From Sphingobium lignivorans (GTDB lineage Bacteria > Pseudomonadota > Alphaproteobacteria > Sphingomonadales > Sphingomonadaceae), in the NCBI RefSeq assembly GCF_014203955.1, contig NZ_JACHKA010000001.1:1116001-1180000 (forward strand): 64,000 nt of DNA. The letters run 5' to 3'. A program made the position numbers and the translations under genes. Below the pieces are notes generated by a model. The model was not told the origin of the DNA. It made no database searches and saw only the letters and a program-made list of their open reading frames with translations. Every line of letters starts with the position of its first letter. The first letter of the stretch is position 1. Shown here piece after piece: positions 1-8,867 of this stretch.

Positions 1-1
1 C

Positions 2-667
2 GACATCCGCTGGTTCAAGGGCGGCAACTGCTTCACCGCGCATGTGATGAACGCTTTCCAGGAGGGCTCGAAGATCCACCTCGACCTGCCGGTGGCGGCG
101 AACAACATGATGCCCTTCTTCCCGGACATCAACGATGCGCCGTTCGATCCGGTGGCGGGCGCGACCTATCTGACGCGCTGGACCGTCGACATGAACCAGA
201 ATGACGAGGACTATAAGTTCGTGCGGCTTTCCGAGATGATCGGCGAGTTCCCGAAGATCGACGACCGGTTCACCGGCCAGAAGAATCGCTATGGCTGGAT
301 GGTCGTGATCGATCCGTCCCAGCCGGTCGAGATGAAGGGCGGCAGCGCCGGCGGCTGGGTGATGAACACGCTCGGTTTCGTCGATCTGGAGACCGGCGCG
401 GACCAGAAATGGTGGTGCGGCCCGGTGTCCTCCATCCAGGAGCCCTGCTTCGTGCCACGGTCACCCGACGCGCCGGAAGGCGATGGCTGGATGGTCATGG
501 TCTGCAACCGGCTGGAAGAGCGCGGCAGCGACCTGCTGATCTTCGAGGCGACGAATATTGCCGGCGGGCCAATCGCGACGATCAACATCCCGGTCCGCCT
601 GCGCTTCGGCCTGCACGGTAACTGGGCCGACGCGGATCGGATCCGGCCGCTCGAACGGGCGGCCTGA
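2..667 (+). CDS. Carotenoid/lignostilbene cleavage oxygenase, 5'-truncated by the window edge
   Basis: This is the C-terminal ~221 residues of a non-haem iron carotenoid cleavage oxygenase. The family splits C=C bonds of carotenoids or of lignin-type stilbenes. The frame is open from base 2 and ends at the TGA at 665-667. Two of the four expected iron-ligand histidines are visible: one in AHVMNAFQEG (about residue 14 of the fragment) and the last in RFGLHGNWAD near the C-terminus. The segment IVIDP-like GWMVVIDP and the blade pattern also fit a seven-bladed propeller. Because the next genes handle phenols, a lignostilbene dioxygenase or isoeugenol monooxygenase-like role is more likely than carotenoid cleavage; this is inference from context. 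It converges on the tetR-family gene downstream. Confidence 0.88.
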   Translation, partial: DIRWFKGGNCFTAHVMNAFQEGSKIHLDLPVAANNMMPFFPDINDAPFDPVAGATYLTRWTVDMNQNDEDYKFVRLSEMIGEFPKIDDRFTGQKNRYGWMVVIDPSQPVEMKGGSAGGWVMNTLGFVDLETGADQKWWCGPVSSIQEPCFVPRSPDAPEGDGWMVMVCNRLEERGSDLLIFEATNIAGGPIATINIPVRLRFGLHGNWADADRIRPLERAA

Positions 668-747
668 ACGGAAGGAAAGCGACGGACCGGGCAAGGCGAC
701 GCATTGTCCGGCCGTTGCTCGCGAAGTGATCCAGCCGACGGGCGCCG

Positions 748-1416
748 TCAGCGCTCCAGGCCGCCGCTCACGAGATCGGCCAGCGTATCGCTGGCTCTGG
801 ACCAGTCCATCTTGCTGATGTCGAAATCCATGATCGCGGCCAGACGCCCGCCATGGGCCTGTGGATAGAGATAAGTGCCGAGCACGATGGTCATCATGAG
901 GAAGAAGCGCTCCTCGTCGATATCCGGCATCGCCCGGCGCAGCAGCGCGATCAGGCGGCCGCGCACCGGCGTGACGAGGGGACGCGTGATGCTGCGCGCT
1001 TCTTCGGAAGGGTCAGTCAGTGCGCAGCAATAGACCATGTGGCTGCGCCGCGCTTCGCCTTCGCTGCCACTGCGGCTGATAGCGGATTCGAAGAAGGCCT
1101 GGACGATGTCGCGCACGCCGGGCTTGCCCAGCTGCTCGATCCGATCGAAATTCTCGTGCTGCGCCTTGTGGATGGGGTCGAAATGGCGCTGGAACACTTC
1201 CTCGAAAAGATGGCGCTTGCTCGTCCAGTTGCGGCTCAGGGAAGCGAGGCTGGTGCCCGCCTGCGCGGCGATCGCGCGGATCGTGCAGCGGTCATAGCCG
1301 TAGCGGATGAACTGTTCGTCCGCCGCGAGCAGGAAGCGGGCCTTGCTGGACTGATCGGCGCTCCCCTCCGCCACGACCTTGCCGGAGGTCGCGCGCCGGG
1401 GCGTCCTGTCGCTCAT
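748..1416 (-). CDS. TetR/AcrR-family transcriptional regulator
   Basis: A 222-residue regulator with an N-terminal helix-turn-helix at about residues 28-75 (TIRAIAAQAGTSLASLSRNW followed by SKRHLFEEVF, the usual TetR signature) and a divergent C-terminal ligand-binding domain. It is the last gene of the leftward hpaB-like/flavin-reductase/tetR operon, 6 bp after the reductase stop, so it is probably made from the promoter at about 3405-3540 and would be autoregulated. The matching palindromes at 3474-3492 and 5166-5188 are the obvious candidate binding sites. The effector is unknown but is presumably an aromatic substrate or intermediate of the neighbouring enzymes. Confidence 0.9.
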   Translation of the reverse strand: MSDRTPRRATSGKVVAEGSADQSSKARFLLAADEQFIRYGYDRCTIRAIAAQAGTSLASLSRNWTSKRHLFEEVFQRHFDPIHKAQHENFDRIEQLGKPGVRDIVQAFFESAISRSGSEGEARRSHMVYCCALTDPSEEARSITRPLVTPVRGRLIALLRRAMPDIDEERFFLMMTIVLGTYLYPQAHGGRLAAIMDFDISKMDWSRASDTLADLVSGGLER

Positions 1417-1422
1417 GCCCGG

Positions 1423-1956
1423 TCACTCATCAGCCGTCATTCCACCATAATGTCCGTCGAGATAGATCAGCGCATCGCTGGACGGATCGAGCGCGACATA
1501 ATCCACCAGACCGCGAATGACCATATGACTGCCGAACGGTTCGGCCTTGTCCACCCGGCAGACCAGGCCGGCGAGCGCGGACTCCAGCAGGGGGATGCCG
1601 CTGGCATGCGTGGTCCAGTCGCCATGGCCGAAGCGCTCCGCCGCGGGTGCGGTGACGAACGCATGGCAAGGCGCCTGATGCGCCCGGGCGAGGATGCTGA
1701 CGCCGAAGAGGCCGCGCGCCAGCAGCGGCTCGCACAGCGAGGCATTGCGATTGATGGCCAGCAGCAGCGAGGGTGGCTCCATGCTCAGCGACATCAGCGC
1801 CGTCATGGCGATGCCGTAGCGCGCGCCTCCGGCATCTGCTGTCGTGACGAGTGCGACGCCGCTTGCGAGGCGCCGCATCGCGTTTCGGAAATTGGCCGCC
1901 AGCGTCTCGTCGATGCGGGCGGCCTCGCTTTGCTGGGGAGGCGCGTTCACGGGCAT
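1423..1956 (-). CDS. Flavin reductase-like domain protein (HpaC-type reductase partner)
   Basis: A 177-residue protein of the flavin reductase-like, FMN-binding split-barrel family. The family motif is seen in RLASGVALVTT and the AMTALMSLSMEPPSLLLAI strand. It supplies reduced flavin to a two-component monooxygenase, here the HpaB-like gene directly upstream. The start chosen is the ATG at 1956-1954, which shares one base with the upstream TGA (TGATG), a typical translational coupling. A longer reading to 2007 is possible but lies inside the hpaB-like gene. Specificity for FAD or FMN cannot be read from the sequence. Confidence 0.88.
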   Translation of the reverse strand: MPVNAPPQQSEAARIDETLAANFRNAMRRLASGVALVTTADAGGARYGIAMTALMSLSMEPPSLLLAINRNASLCEPLLARGLFGVSILARAHQAPCHAFVTAPAAERFGHGDWTTHASGIPLLESALAGLVCRVDKAEPFGSHMVIRGLVDYVALDPSSDALIYLDGHYGGMTADE

Positions 1957-3404
1957 CAGCCGGGCAGGATGCCCGACTTCTGCATGAACTCGCGCACCTG
2001 CCCCCATTCACCGTCGCGTTGCGCGGTCATGTGGTCGCCGATGCGGGCGCGGCTCTGACTGGTGAGATAGAACATCTCGTAGAGCTCGACGCGGCTACCG
2101 AGAGCCGAGCCCGCGAAATCCCAGGCCATGCGCATGATGCGGGCGCGGTCTTCCGCCGCGATGCCGTTGGAGCCGGGCAGATATTTGCGCAGCATGTCGC
2201 CGATCTCCGGATTCTCGAACAAGGCGAGCGATGGCGTGCAAAGCAGATTGTGCGAGCCGATGGCCCGGATGATCTGGTTCACCCGCGTCATCCAGCCGGG
2301 CATCACGCAGCGCAGCACGGAGAGGTCGCGGTGCGGGAAGAAGGCGCCCGCGCCCCAGTCATGCGCGCGCTCCTCGGCGGCGATGATCGCCGAGCGGGTG
2401 AGCGAGAGATAGGCGTGGATCTCGCCGAGCTGCACCGCCACGTCCGGCGCGTTCAGGCTGTTCGTCACCTTGGCGATGCTGGAGCACAGGTCATAGGCGA
2501 ATTCGAGCTTCACCATGGCGCGGATGGCCGTCTGCTGAAGCGTGTTGCCTGGCGAGACACCCTGATTGAGGATGTTGTAGACGTTGAGGTCGCCTTCGCA
2601 GAACAGGCGCTCATAGGGCACTTCGACATCGTCGAAGATCACGAAGGCATCCTGCTCGTCGAAGCGCGAGGAGAAGGGGGCGTCGGCCACGCTCGCGTTC
2701 ACGCCATAATGATCGCGGCAGATTTGGATCACGCCCTTGGTGTTGACCGGGATCGAGAAGATGAGGGCATAATCCTCCGCGCCCGTGGGGATCGGCGCGG
2801 ACGAGTAGACATAGATTTCGTCGGCGAGCGGCCCGAGCGTGGCGAGCACCTTGCCGCCGCGCACGATGACGCCATTCTCGTTGCGACCCACGATACGCAG
2901 GGTCAGGTCCGAGTTCATGCCGGCAAGCGGCGGGGCGCCCTTGTCGATGTTGGCATGGACGATGGTATGCGTCATCGAGAGGTCGCCCTCGATCACTTCA
3001 CGATGGAAATTGCGCAGGCGCTCATAGCCTTCCGGCTTGCCCTGAGCCCAGATGTCGGCGCGCGCCGTATGGCCGGAGAGAACCACGTTCACATAATCGG
3101 GGGTGCGGCCGAGCATGCCGTTCGAATAGCGGGCGAGACGCTCCAGCCCGCGATGGCGGATCATGAGATCCTCTTTTGACTTCGGCAACATCAGGCTGAC
3201 GTTCATTTTCTCGCCCGGCTTCTCCGGGTCATCGACAAGGCATTCGTCCGCATAGTCGAGTTGCCAGTCGAAATAGCCGGCCATGCCGTCGATCGAACCG
3301 GCGAGGCCGGGATCAGTGGCGACATCCACCTTGCCTTCGCCCAGCCAGACGACGCGGCCGTCATCGAGTGAAGCTTTATACTGCTTGCCATTGCGAACTG
3401 CCAT
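1956..3404 (-). CDS. HpaB-family FADH2-dependent phenol ortho-hydroxylase (4-hydroxyphenylacetate 3-monooxygenase-like)
   Basis: A 482-residue member of the 4-hydroxyphenylacetate 3-hydroxylase oxygenase family, which uses reduced flavin to add a hydroxyl ortho to a phenolic OH. Family features are the N-terminal YKASLDDGRVVWLGEGKVDV, the central SGHTARADIWAQGKPEGYERL region and the acyl-CoA-dehydrogenase-like helical C-terminus (AWDFAGSALGSRVELYEMFY). The start ATG (3404-3402) follows an AGGAGA ribosome-binding site; in-frame codons further up lie in the divergent promoter. It heads a leftward operon with the flavin reductase and tetR-family genes. The exact phenolic substrate is not determined by sequence; family members act on chlorophenols, cinnamates and hydroxyphenylacetates. 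Confidence 0.9.
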   Translation of the reverse strand: MAVRNGKQYKASLDDGRVVWLGEGKVDVATDPGLAGSIDGMAGYFDWQLDYADECLVDDPEKPGEKMNVSLMLPKSKEDLMIRHRGLERLARYSNGMLGRTPDYVNVVLSGHTARADIWAQGKPEGYERLRNFHREVIEGDLSMTHTIVHANIDKGAPPLAGMNSDLTLRIVGRNENGVIVRGGKVLATLGPLADEIYVYSSAPIPTGAEDYALIFSIPVNTKGVIQICRDHYGVNASVADAPFSSRFDEQDAFVIFDDVEVPYERLFCEGDLNVYNILNQGVSPGNTLQQTAIRAMVKLEFAYDLCSSIAKVTNSLNAPDVAVQLGEIHAYLSLTRSAIIAAEERAHDWGAGAFFPHRDLSVLRCVMPGWMTRVNQIIRAIGSHNLLCTPSLALFENPEIGDMLRKYLPGSNGIAAEDRARIMRMAWDFAGSALGSRVELYEMFYLTSQSRARIGDHMTAQRDGEWGQVREFMQKSGILPG

Positions 3405-3462
3405 GTCATCTCTCCTAAAACTGAAAACGCCTGTATTCACGATTCGCATTTGATGCAATATG

Positions 3463-3492
3463 GAACGTAACAACGTTCTGTTTGGAAGAACG
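3463..3492. promoter_or_regulatory. Candidate TetR operator in the divergent promoter region
   Basis: In the 136-bp gap between the divergent hpaB-like and flavoprotein genes, arms CGTTCT (3474-3479) and AGAACG (3487-3492) are separated by 7 bp. A further half-site, GAACGT at 3463-3468, forms a second overlapping dyad with ACGTTC at 3473-3478. The CGTTCT-N7-AGAACG core recurs with the same spacing at 5168-5186. Its role as the binding site of the TetR protein at 748-1416 is inference from repetition and position. Confidence 0.55.
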
Positions 3493-3540
3493 ATTCGGCG
3501 AGCGGTCGCTGCCCGCGCGCAAGCCAGGAGAGGACAGAGA

Positions 3541-5085
3541 ATGCCGAACATCGATCAGACCCGTGCGCCGCAACACCTGCCCACCAGCACCGTCGAAGCG
3601 CTGAAGCGGCTGCTTGGCAGCGACGCGGTGCTGGATGAGGGGGCCGGCCTGGCGGAGTTCCACGATCCGTTCGAGGGGCCGGGCGCGCGCGATCACCAGC
3701 CGTCAGTCGTCGTGCAGCCGTCCAGCGTGGAGGAAGTGCAGGCCGTGCTGCGCGTTGCCGGCGAGCAGCGCTTTCATATCTGGACCTCCTCCATGGGGCG
3801 GAATTATGGCTATGGCGGGTCGGCTCCGGTGGTGAATGGCGCGGTGGTGCTCAACTTCCGGCGCATGAACCGCATTCTGGAGATCGATGCCCGGCAGGGT
3901 CATGTACTGATCGAACCCGGCGTGAGCTTCCGCCAGCTCTACGACGCATTGCGGGCGGACGACGTGCCACTGATGATGTCCGTGCCGGATCTCGGCTGGG
4001 GAAGCATCATCGGCAACGCGCTGGACCATGGCTATGGCTATGGGGTGTGGGGCGACCATGCCGGCGCGCTGTGCGGGCTGGAAGTCGTGCTGCCGGGCGG
4101 GGACCTGCTGCGCACAGGGCAGGGCGCCATCCCCGGCAGCCCGCTCTGGTCCAGCCATCGGCGCGGCTTTGGCCCTTCGCTGGACGAGCTGTTCAAGCAG
4201 AGCAATTTCGGCGTGGTGACCAAGGCGGGTCTGTGGCTGATGCCCCGCCCCGAGCAGTTCGTGATCGGCACGATCCAGTGCATGAAGACGACGGACATCG
4301 TGCCGCTGATCGAGACGCTGCGCTCACTGCTGCAGGCCGGCGTGCTGCAGGGCATTCCCATGATCGTCGGCACGCCGGGGGACGACGAGGCCGTCGAGAC
4401 GGGGCAAGCGCCCTTCACGCTCGCCAATATCAAGACGGTGCTGCGGCCGGGGCGCTGGAATGTCCGGCTCGGCCTTTACGGCCATGCCGGGATGATCGCG
4501 GCGCGGCGCGCGCTTCTGGAACATGCAATCGCAGCCATCCCCGGCGCGGAGCCGGAATTGCGCACATATCCCGGTACCGCCGGTCCGGACGAAGTCGAGC
4601 CGCGCGACTATATCTCCGCCGGGATCCCGAACCAGCTGCTGTTGGAGCGCTTGCGAGGCGTGTTCGGCCAGAGCTTCGGCCATATGGATTTCTCGCCCGT
4701 GCTGCCCTGCACCGGCGAAGCCGCCCTGCGGCTCGACCGTGCCGTGCGGGAGGTTTCGGCGCGTTATGGGTTAATCGGGCCGGTCGGGATGCTGCTCAAC
4801 CAGCGCAGCATGGTGGCCGCCTGCATGCTGATGTTCGACGCAGGCAATCCGGCGCGGGTCGCCGCCGCGCGCACGGCCATGGCCGAGCTGTACGGGCAGG
4901 CGGCGGAATGGGGCTGCGCGCCCTATCGCGCACATGTGGCCCTCGCCGATCAGGCGCTTGGCATCTTCGGTTATAACGATCACGCGCTGGCCAGAACCTA
5001 TGGTCGGATCAAGGACGCGCTCGATCCGGCGGGGCTGCTTTCGCCCGGTAATCATGGAATCTGGCCCGGGCGCCCGGCCTCATGA
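3541..5085 (+). CDS. FAD-linked oxidase, p-cresol methylhydroxylase/vanillyl-alcohol oxidase family (copy 1)
   Basis: A 514-residue flavoprotein. An N-terminal FAD-binding PCMH-type domain (about residues 45-230: GRNYGYGGSAP, VLIEPGVSFRQLY, LGWGSIIGNALDHGYGY) is followed by the substrate domain of the 4-cresol dehydrogenase/VAO class and a C-terminal DPAGLLSPGNHGI. Such enzymes oxidise the para-alkyl side chain of 4-alkyl or allyl phenols through a quinone methide. The ATG at 3541 follows AGGAGAGG; an upstream in-frame ATG at 3460 sits inside the operator-like dyad and has no such site. It is divergent from the hpaB-like operon and is a paralogue of the gene at 7323-8867. Whether it works as an oxidase or with the cytochrome at 8864 cannot be told. 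Confidence 0.9.
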   Translation: MPNIDQTRAPQHLPTSTVEALKRLLGSDAVLDEGAGLAEFHDPFEGPGARDHQPSVVVQPSSVEEVQAVLRVAGEQRFHIWTSSMGRNYGYGGSAPVVNGAVVLNFRRMNRILEIDARQGHVLIEPGVSFRQLYDALRADDVPLMMSVPDLGWGSIIGNALDHGYGYGVWGDHAGALCGLEVVLPGGDLLRTGQGAIPGSPLWSSHRRGFGPSLDELFKQSNFGVVTKAGLWLMPRPEQFVIGTIQCMKTTDIVPLIETLRSLLQAGVLQGIPMIVGTPGDDEAVETGQAPFTLANIKTVLRPGRWNVRLGLYGHAGMIAARRALLEHAIAAIPGAEPELRTYPGTAGPDEVEPRDYISAGIPNQLLLERLRGVFGQSFGHMDFSPVLPCTGEAALRLDRAVREVSARYGLIGPVGMLLNQRSMVAACMLMFDAGNPARVAAARTAMAELYGQAAEWGCAPYRAHVALADQALGIFGYNDHALARTYGRIKDALDPAGLLSPGNHGIWPGRPAS

Positions 5086-5165
5086 AACGACAGGCGCCCA
5101 CAGACTTCGACCGATCGGCCGGACTGACGCGATTGACAGGCCGAAGACCGCTCAATAAAAAGAAC

Positions 5166-5188
5166 ATCGTTCTGCTAAAAAGAACGAT
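5166..5188. promoter_or_regulatory. Candidate TetR operator upstream of the transporter gene
   Basis: Perfect 8-bp arms, ATCGTTCT (5166-5173) and AGAACGAT (5181-5188), are separated by 7 bp, about 80 bp before the MFS start. The core and spacing match 3474-3492. An extra AGAAC at 5161-5165 again makes a third half-site. Probably the same regulator binds both. Confidence 0.6.
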
Positions 5189-5269
5189 AAGCGGCACTGC
5201 TTGTGAGAGCAGGGTTTGCGGGTCGGCCCGGCGGCCGTCCTTATCACCCGACTGGGAGAGGATTTGCGG

Positions 5270-6564
5270 ATGAATGAGGACGGGCGCCCTTCGATCGGCA
5301 CCATGCGGCGCTACGCATGGATGAACATATTCACCGGCTTCCTGGTAGGGGCGTCGCTCTGGCTGGCGTATCGATGATGATGCCCATCATGTATGGCACG
5401 ATCTCGCAGGACATGGGCTGGACGATTACCCAGACGACCAGCTTCATGGCGATCAAGTCGGCGGTGTCAGGTGTCGGTGGCCTCTTTGCCGGCGGGTTGA
5501 TCGTGAAGTTCGGCCTCAAGCGCGTCTTCGTGCAATCCGTGGCGGTCATCGGCATCGCGACGCTGCTCCTCTATTTCGTCGACAGCCTGCCTGTTTATTA
5601 CGCGCTGGCCTCGGTCTCCGGTTTCGCCTCGATCCTCAGTCTCATCGCCATTCAGGTGACGCTGGCGAAATGGCATTCGGCCAGCATCGGGCGCATCACC
5701 GGCGTGGCGATGCTCGGTGGCGCGGCTGCCGGCACGATCGTACCTCTGGCGACGGCTTATGGACTGCAGCATTTCGGCTGGCACGCGACTGCGGCGACCG
5801 CCGGCGTTCTGGTGCTGGCCTTTGTCCTGCTCGCGGCCATCTTTCTCTTCCGCGAAGCACCGGAAGCTTATGGCTATACTGCCGACGAACTGGATCCGGG
5901 TCCGGCTGGTGGCAGGAGCAGGATGGCCGGCGCAACGCCTGCAACCGATGCGGGCCCCGAGTTCCGCTCCATCCTGAAGACGCGCCAGTTCATCCTGCTC
6001 ATCGTGGCGGCAGCACTGTCCGGCGCGATCAGCAACGGGGTGAATGAGTATATCCCGCTGTTCGTTGAGCGGCAGGCCAATCTCGGCGCCTATATGGCGG
6101 CGCTCGGCTTCACGATCGTCATCGTCATCTCGGGGCTGGGCAAGATCCTGTTCGGCTGGGTGTTCGATCGTTTCTCGACCCGGGGCGTCGCGGCTTGCTG
6201 GGCGCTGTGCGGCGTGGCTGTGCTGCTGTCCTTCCCGGTCGCCGGTTTCGCGACCTTCCTTATCTTCATGCTGGTGCGCGGCGTGTCGCATGGCGGTGTG
6301 GTGGTGCAGGCGCCGGTATTGGCTCGGCATCTTTACGGCATCAGGCCGATCGCGCAGGTCATCGCCTTCCTCAATGCCGCTTTCCATCTCGGCGCGTCGC
6401 TCGGCATCTGGGCGATCGGCATCGGCGTCGATCTGACTGGCGGCTTCGGCATTCCGTTCATCGCCGTCGCGGTGGTGGCAGCCATATGCGCGCTCATCGG
6501 TCTCGGCCTCGAACCCCGTTACTGGGCCGGCTACACCGCCCGGCGCGCGCCTGCCCATGCATGA
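5270..6564 (+). CDS. MFS transporter, frame-shifted in the first membrane helix
   Basis: A major facilitator with about 12 membrane helices, probably importing the aromatic substrate or exporting a product. The well-supported start is the ATG at 5270 after GGGAGAGG. That frame reads MNEDGRPSIGTMRRYAW and begins helix 1 (NIFTGFLVGASLWLA) but hits TGA at 5375-5377. Helix 1 continues in the other frame (LAGVSMMMPIMYG) to the real stop at 6564. Restoring one base near 5360-5368 gives a 431-residue protein of normal MFS length. The only start inside the long frame, ATG 5317, has no ribosome-binding site and gives a non-family N-terminus. So the gene is either genuinely broken or carries a sequencing error. 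Its end overlaps the next gene by 8 bp. Confidence 0.82.
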
Positions 6565-7279
6565 GGGGGAACGCCTGCTGATCCTGGGCGCGGCGAGCCT
6601 CGTCGCGTCCGCGATCAGCGCCTGCTTCTCGGTAGGCGGCGGTTATGTCCTCTTTGGCGCGCTGACATGGATCATGCCGCTTCCTTCGGCGATCGCTATG
6701 CAGTCGGTCCTGTCCTTCGGGTCGCTGGTCTCCCGGTCCTTCGCTTTCTGGGCCGAGATCGACTGGCCAATCGTGCGCAGCTTCACGGCCGGCTCGCTGC
6801 TCGGCGTCGGCGCGGGGCTCTGGCTCTTCGTGCGGACGCCCGAGGGCATTCTGTCGCTGCTGCTCGGCCTGCTGCTGCTGGCGCTTGCCTGGGCGCCGGG
6901 CGTCCGTTGGGGCCTGCGACAGGGCGCGTCCTATTTCGGCGTCGGCATTCTCCATGCGGTGGTGGGCACGCTCTTCGGCCTCGGTGCGGTGCTCCAGCCG
7001 GTGCTGCTCCGCTCGAGCCTCAGCCGCACCGCCATCGTCGGCACGTTCGCGACCTGCATCATCCTGCTCGAGATACTGCGGACCGCGGGCTATGCCAGCG
7101 CCGGCTTCGCTTATGCGTCCTACTGGCCGGAAATCCTCGTCGCGACGGTGACCGGACTGGCCGGCACATGGATCGGCAAGCGCATGGTGCCGAGGATCTC
7201 GGAGCGCCATTTCCGCTTTGTCCTGCGCCTTTTCATCACCGCGCTGGGGCTGCGCTTCGTTCACAAGGCGCTTGCCTGA
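6557..7279 (+). CDS. TauE/SafE-family membrane permease
   Basis: A 240-residue integral membrane protein with about seven to eight hydrophobic segments. It has the TauE/SafE (sulfite exporter/DUF81) signature FSVGGGYVLFGALTWIMPLP near the N-terminus and a second half beginning around FGVGILHAVVGTLFGLGAV that mirrors it. Family members move small anions such as sulfite, sulfoacetate or organic acids. The ATG overlaps the MFS stop by 8 bp, so the two transport genes are translationally linked. The substrate is unknown; co-occurrence with phenol oxidation genes suggests an aromatic acid, which is inference. Confidence 0.85.
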   Translation: MHEGERLLILGAASLVASAISACFSVGGGYVLFGALTWIMPLPSAIAMQSVLSFGSLVSRSFAFWAEIDWPIVRSFTAGSLLGVGAGLWLFVRTPEGILSLLLGLLLLALAWAPGVRWGLRQGASYFGVGILHAVVGTLFGLGAVLQPVLLRSSLSRTAIVGTFATCIILLEILRTAGYASAGFAYASYWPEILVATVTGLAGTWIGKRMVPRISERHFRFVLRLFITALGLRFVHKALA

Positions 7280-7322
7280 TGATCCGCGTCGCTTCGCCGC
7301 TTCATCCCGACAGGAGAATGAG

Positions 7323-8867
7323 ATGACAGCCGTCCTTCCCGGCACGGTCAGCCCGGCCGCCTTCGCCCGGGCGCTGGCCGGATTTCGCGCCATCGTCGGT
7401 TCGCAGGCCGTTCTCGACAGCGACGAGGACCGGCAGACCTATATCGATCCCTATGCGTTGGGCGACGGGCTCGCGCATGACTGCTCGGCCATCGTGGCGC
7501 CGGCCTCCACGGAGGAAGTGCGGGCCATCATGCGCGTCGCCAACGAATTCAGGGTACCGCTCTGGCCAGTCAGCCGGGGCAAGAATCTCGGCTACGGCGC
7601 AGCCTCACCGGCGGAGCGCGGCAATGTGATCCTCGATCTCAGCGGCATGAACCGCATCATCGAGGTGAACGAGAAGCAGGCCCATTGCTTCATCGAGCCC
7701 GGCGTCAGCTTCTTCGATCTCTATCGCCATCTTGCCGAGAAGAAGATCCCGCTGTGGATGTCCACGCCCGGCAACAGCTGGGGGAGCATCATCGGCAACG
7801 CGCTGGATCGCGGCATCGGCTACACGCCCTATGGCGACCATTGCGAGCAGATCTGCGGCATGGAAGTGGTCCTGCCGGATGGCGATCTGGTGCGCACCGG
7901 CATGGGGGCGATGGCGGGCAGCGCCGGCTGGCAGCATTATAAATATGGCTATGGCCCCGGCTGGGACCAGATGTTCTTCCAGTCCAATCTCGGCGTGGTA
8001 ACGGGCGCCGGCCTATGGCTACAGCCGGAACCGGAAATGACAGCCAAGGTCGAACTGGCCTTCCCGAAGTTCGACGATGCGGAATGGGCGATCGACCTGC
8101 TGGCGGACCTGCGGCGGCGCGACGTCATCCAGCACAATATCGTGTTCGGCAGCCCCGTGCGTTCGGCCTCTGTCCTGTCCCAGCGCGCGGAATGGTATGA
8201 CGGCCCCGGCGCCATTCCGGACAGCGCCTGCGAGGCGATGATCCGCAAACTCGGCATTGGCTGGTGGAATGCCAAGGTCAGTCTGTTCGGCCATGCAGCG
8301 ACCGTGAAGGCGCAGGTGGAGATCATCCGCAAGCTGTTCGAGCCCCGCCTCGGCAAGGAACTGAAGTTCGAGATGTGGGAGCAGGGCGATCCGCCCGAAA
8401 AGTCGGCGCGGGGCATTCCCACGACCATCGGCCTGCAGAGCGTCAACTGGTATGGCGGGCGGGGCGGGCACCTCAGCTTCGCGCCGGTGATGCCGTCGGA
8501 CGGCAAGCTGATACTGGACTATGCGCGCAAGATCAAGGCCTATTACGAGCAGGTGGGGCAGGATTATTATGCCAGCTTCACCATCGGGCGGCGGCACGTC
8601 AATAATGTGAGCCTCATCCTCTACGACCGGGACGATCCCGCGATGGTGGCGCGCGTGGACAAGCTCTACCGCCATCTCGTCACCGAGGCGGCCTCGCAGG
8701 GCTTTGGCGAATATCGCGGCCACATCTCCTACATGGATCTGGTCGCCGAGACGTTCGACTTCAACGATCATGCGCTGCGCAGGCTCAACGACAAGGTCAA
8801 GGCCTGTCTCGATCCCAACAACATCATCGCGCCGGGCCGCAACGGCATCGGGACGAGGCGCGCATGA
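7323..8867 (+). CDS. FAD-linked oxidase, p-cresol methylhydroxylase flavoprotein-like (copy 2)
   Basis: A 514-residue paralogue of the gene at 3541, closer to the PchF type. The PCMH FAD domain shows SRGKNLGYGAASPAERGNVI, HCFIEPGVSFFDLY and SWGSIIGNALDRGIGYTPYG. The substrate domain contains FAPVMPSDGK, and the C-terminus is DPNNIIAPGRNGIG. Start ATG 7323 follows AGGAGA. It overlaps the cytochrome c gene by 4 bp (ATGA). That is the arrangement expected for the flavoprotein and cytochrome subunits of a p-cresol methylhydroxylase or eugenol hydroxylase, where electrons from side-chain hydroxylation go to the haem. The exact 4-alkylphenol substrate is not known. Confidence 0.92.
   Translation: MTAVLPGTVSPAAFARALAGFRAIVGSQAVLDSDEDRQTYIDPYALGDGLAHDCSAIVAPASTEEVRAIMRVANEFRVPLWPVSRGKNLGYGAASPAERGNVILDLSGMNRIIEVNEKQAHCFIEPGVSFFDLYRHLAEKKIPLWMSTPGNSWGSIIGNALDRGIGYTPYGDHCEQICGMEVVLPDGDLVRTGMGAMAGSAGWQHYKYGYGPGWDQMFFQSNLGVVTGAGLWLQPEPEMTAKVELAFPKFDDAEWAIDLLADLRRRDVIQHNIVFGSPVRSASVLSQRAEWYDGPGAIPDSACEAMIRKLGIGWWNAKVSLFGHAATVKAQVEIIRKLFEPRLGKELKFEMWEQGDPPEKSARGIPTTIGLQSVNWYGGRGGHLSFAPVMPSDGKLILDYARKIKAYYEQVGQDYYASFTIGRRHVNNVSLILYDRDDPAMVARVDKLYRHLVTEAASQGFGEYRGHISYMDLVAETFDFNDHALRRLNDKVKACLDPNNIIAPGRNGIGTRRA

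Noticed and set aside
853..3179. Long plus-strand frames over the hpaB-like, reductase and tetR genes
   Set aside because: Antisense shadows; the minus-strand proteins are complete family members with proper starts.
5317..5380. ATG 5317 as the MFS start
   Set aside because: No ribosome-binding site, and the resulting N-terminus lacks the first half of helix 1, which is found in the other frame from ATG 5270.
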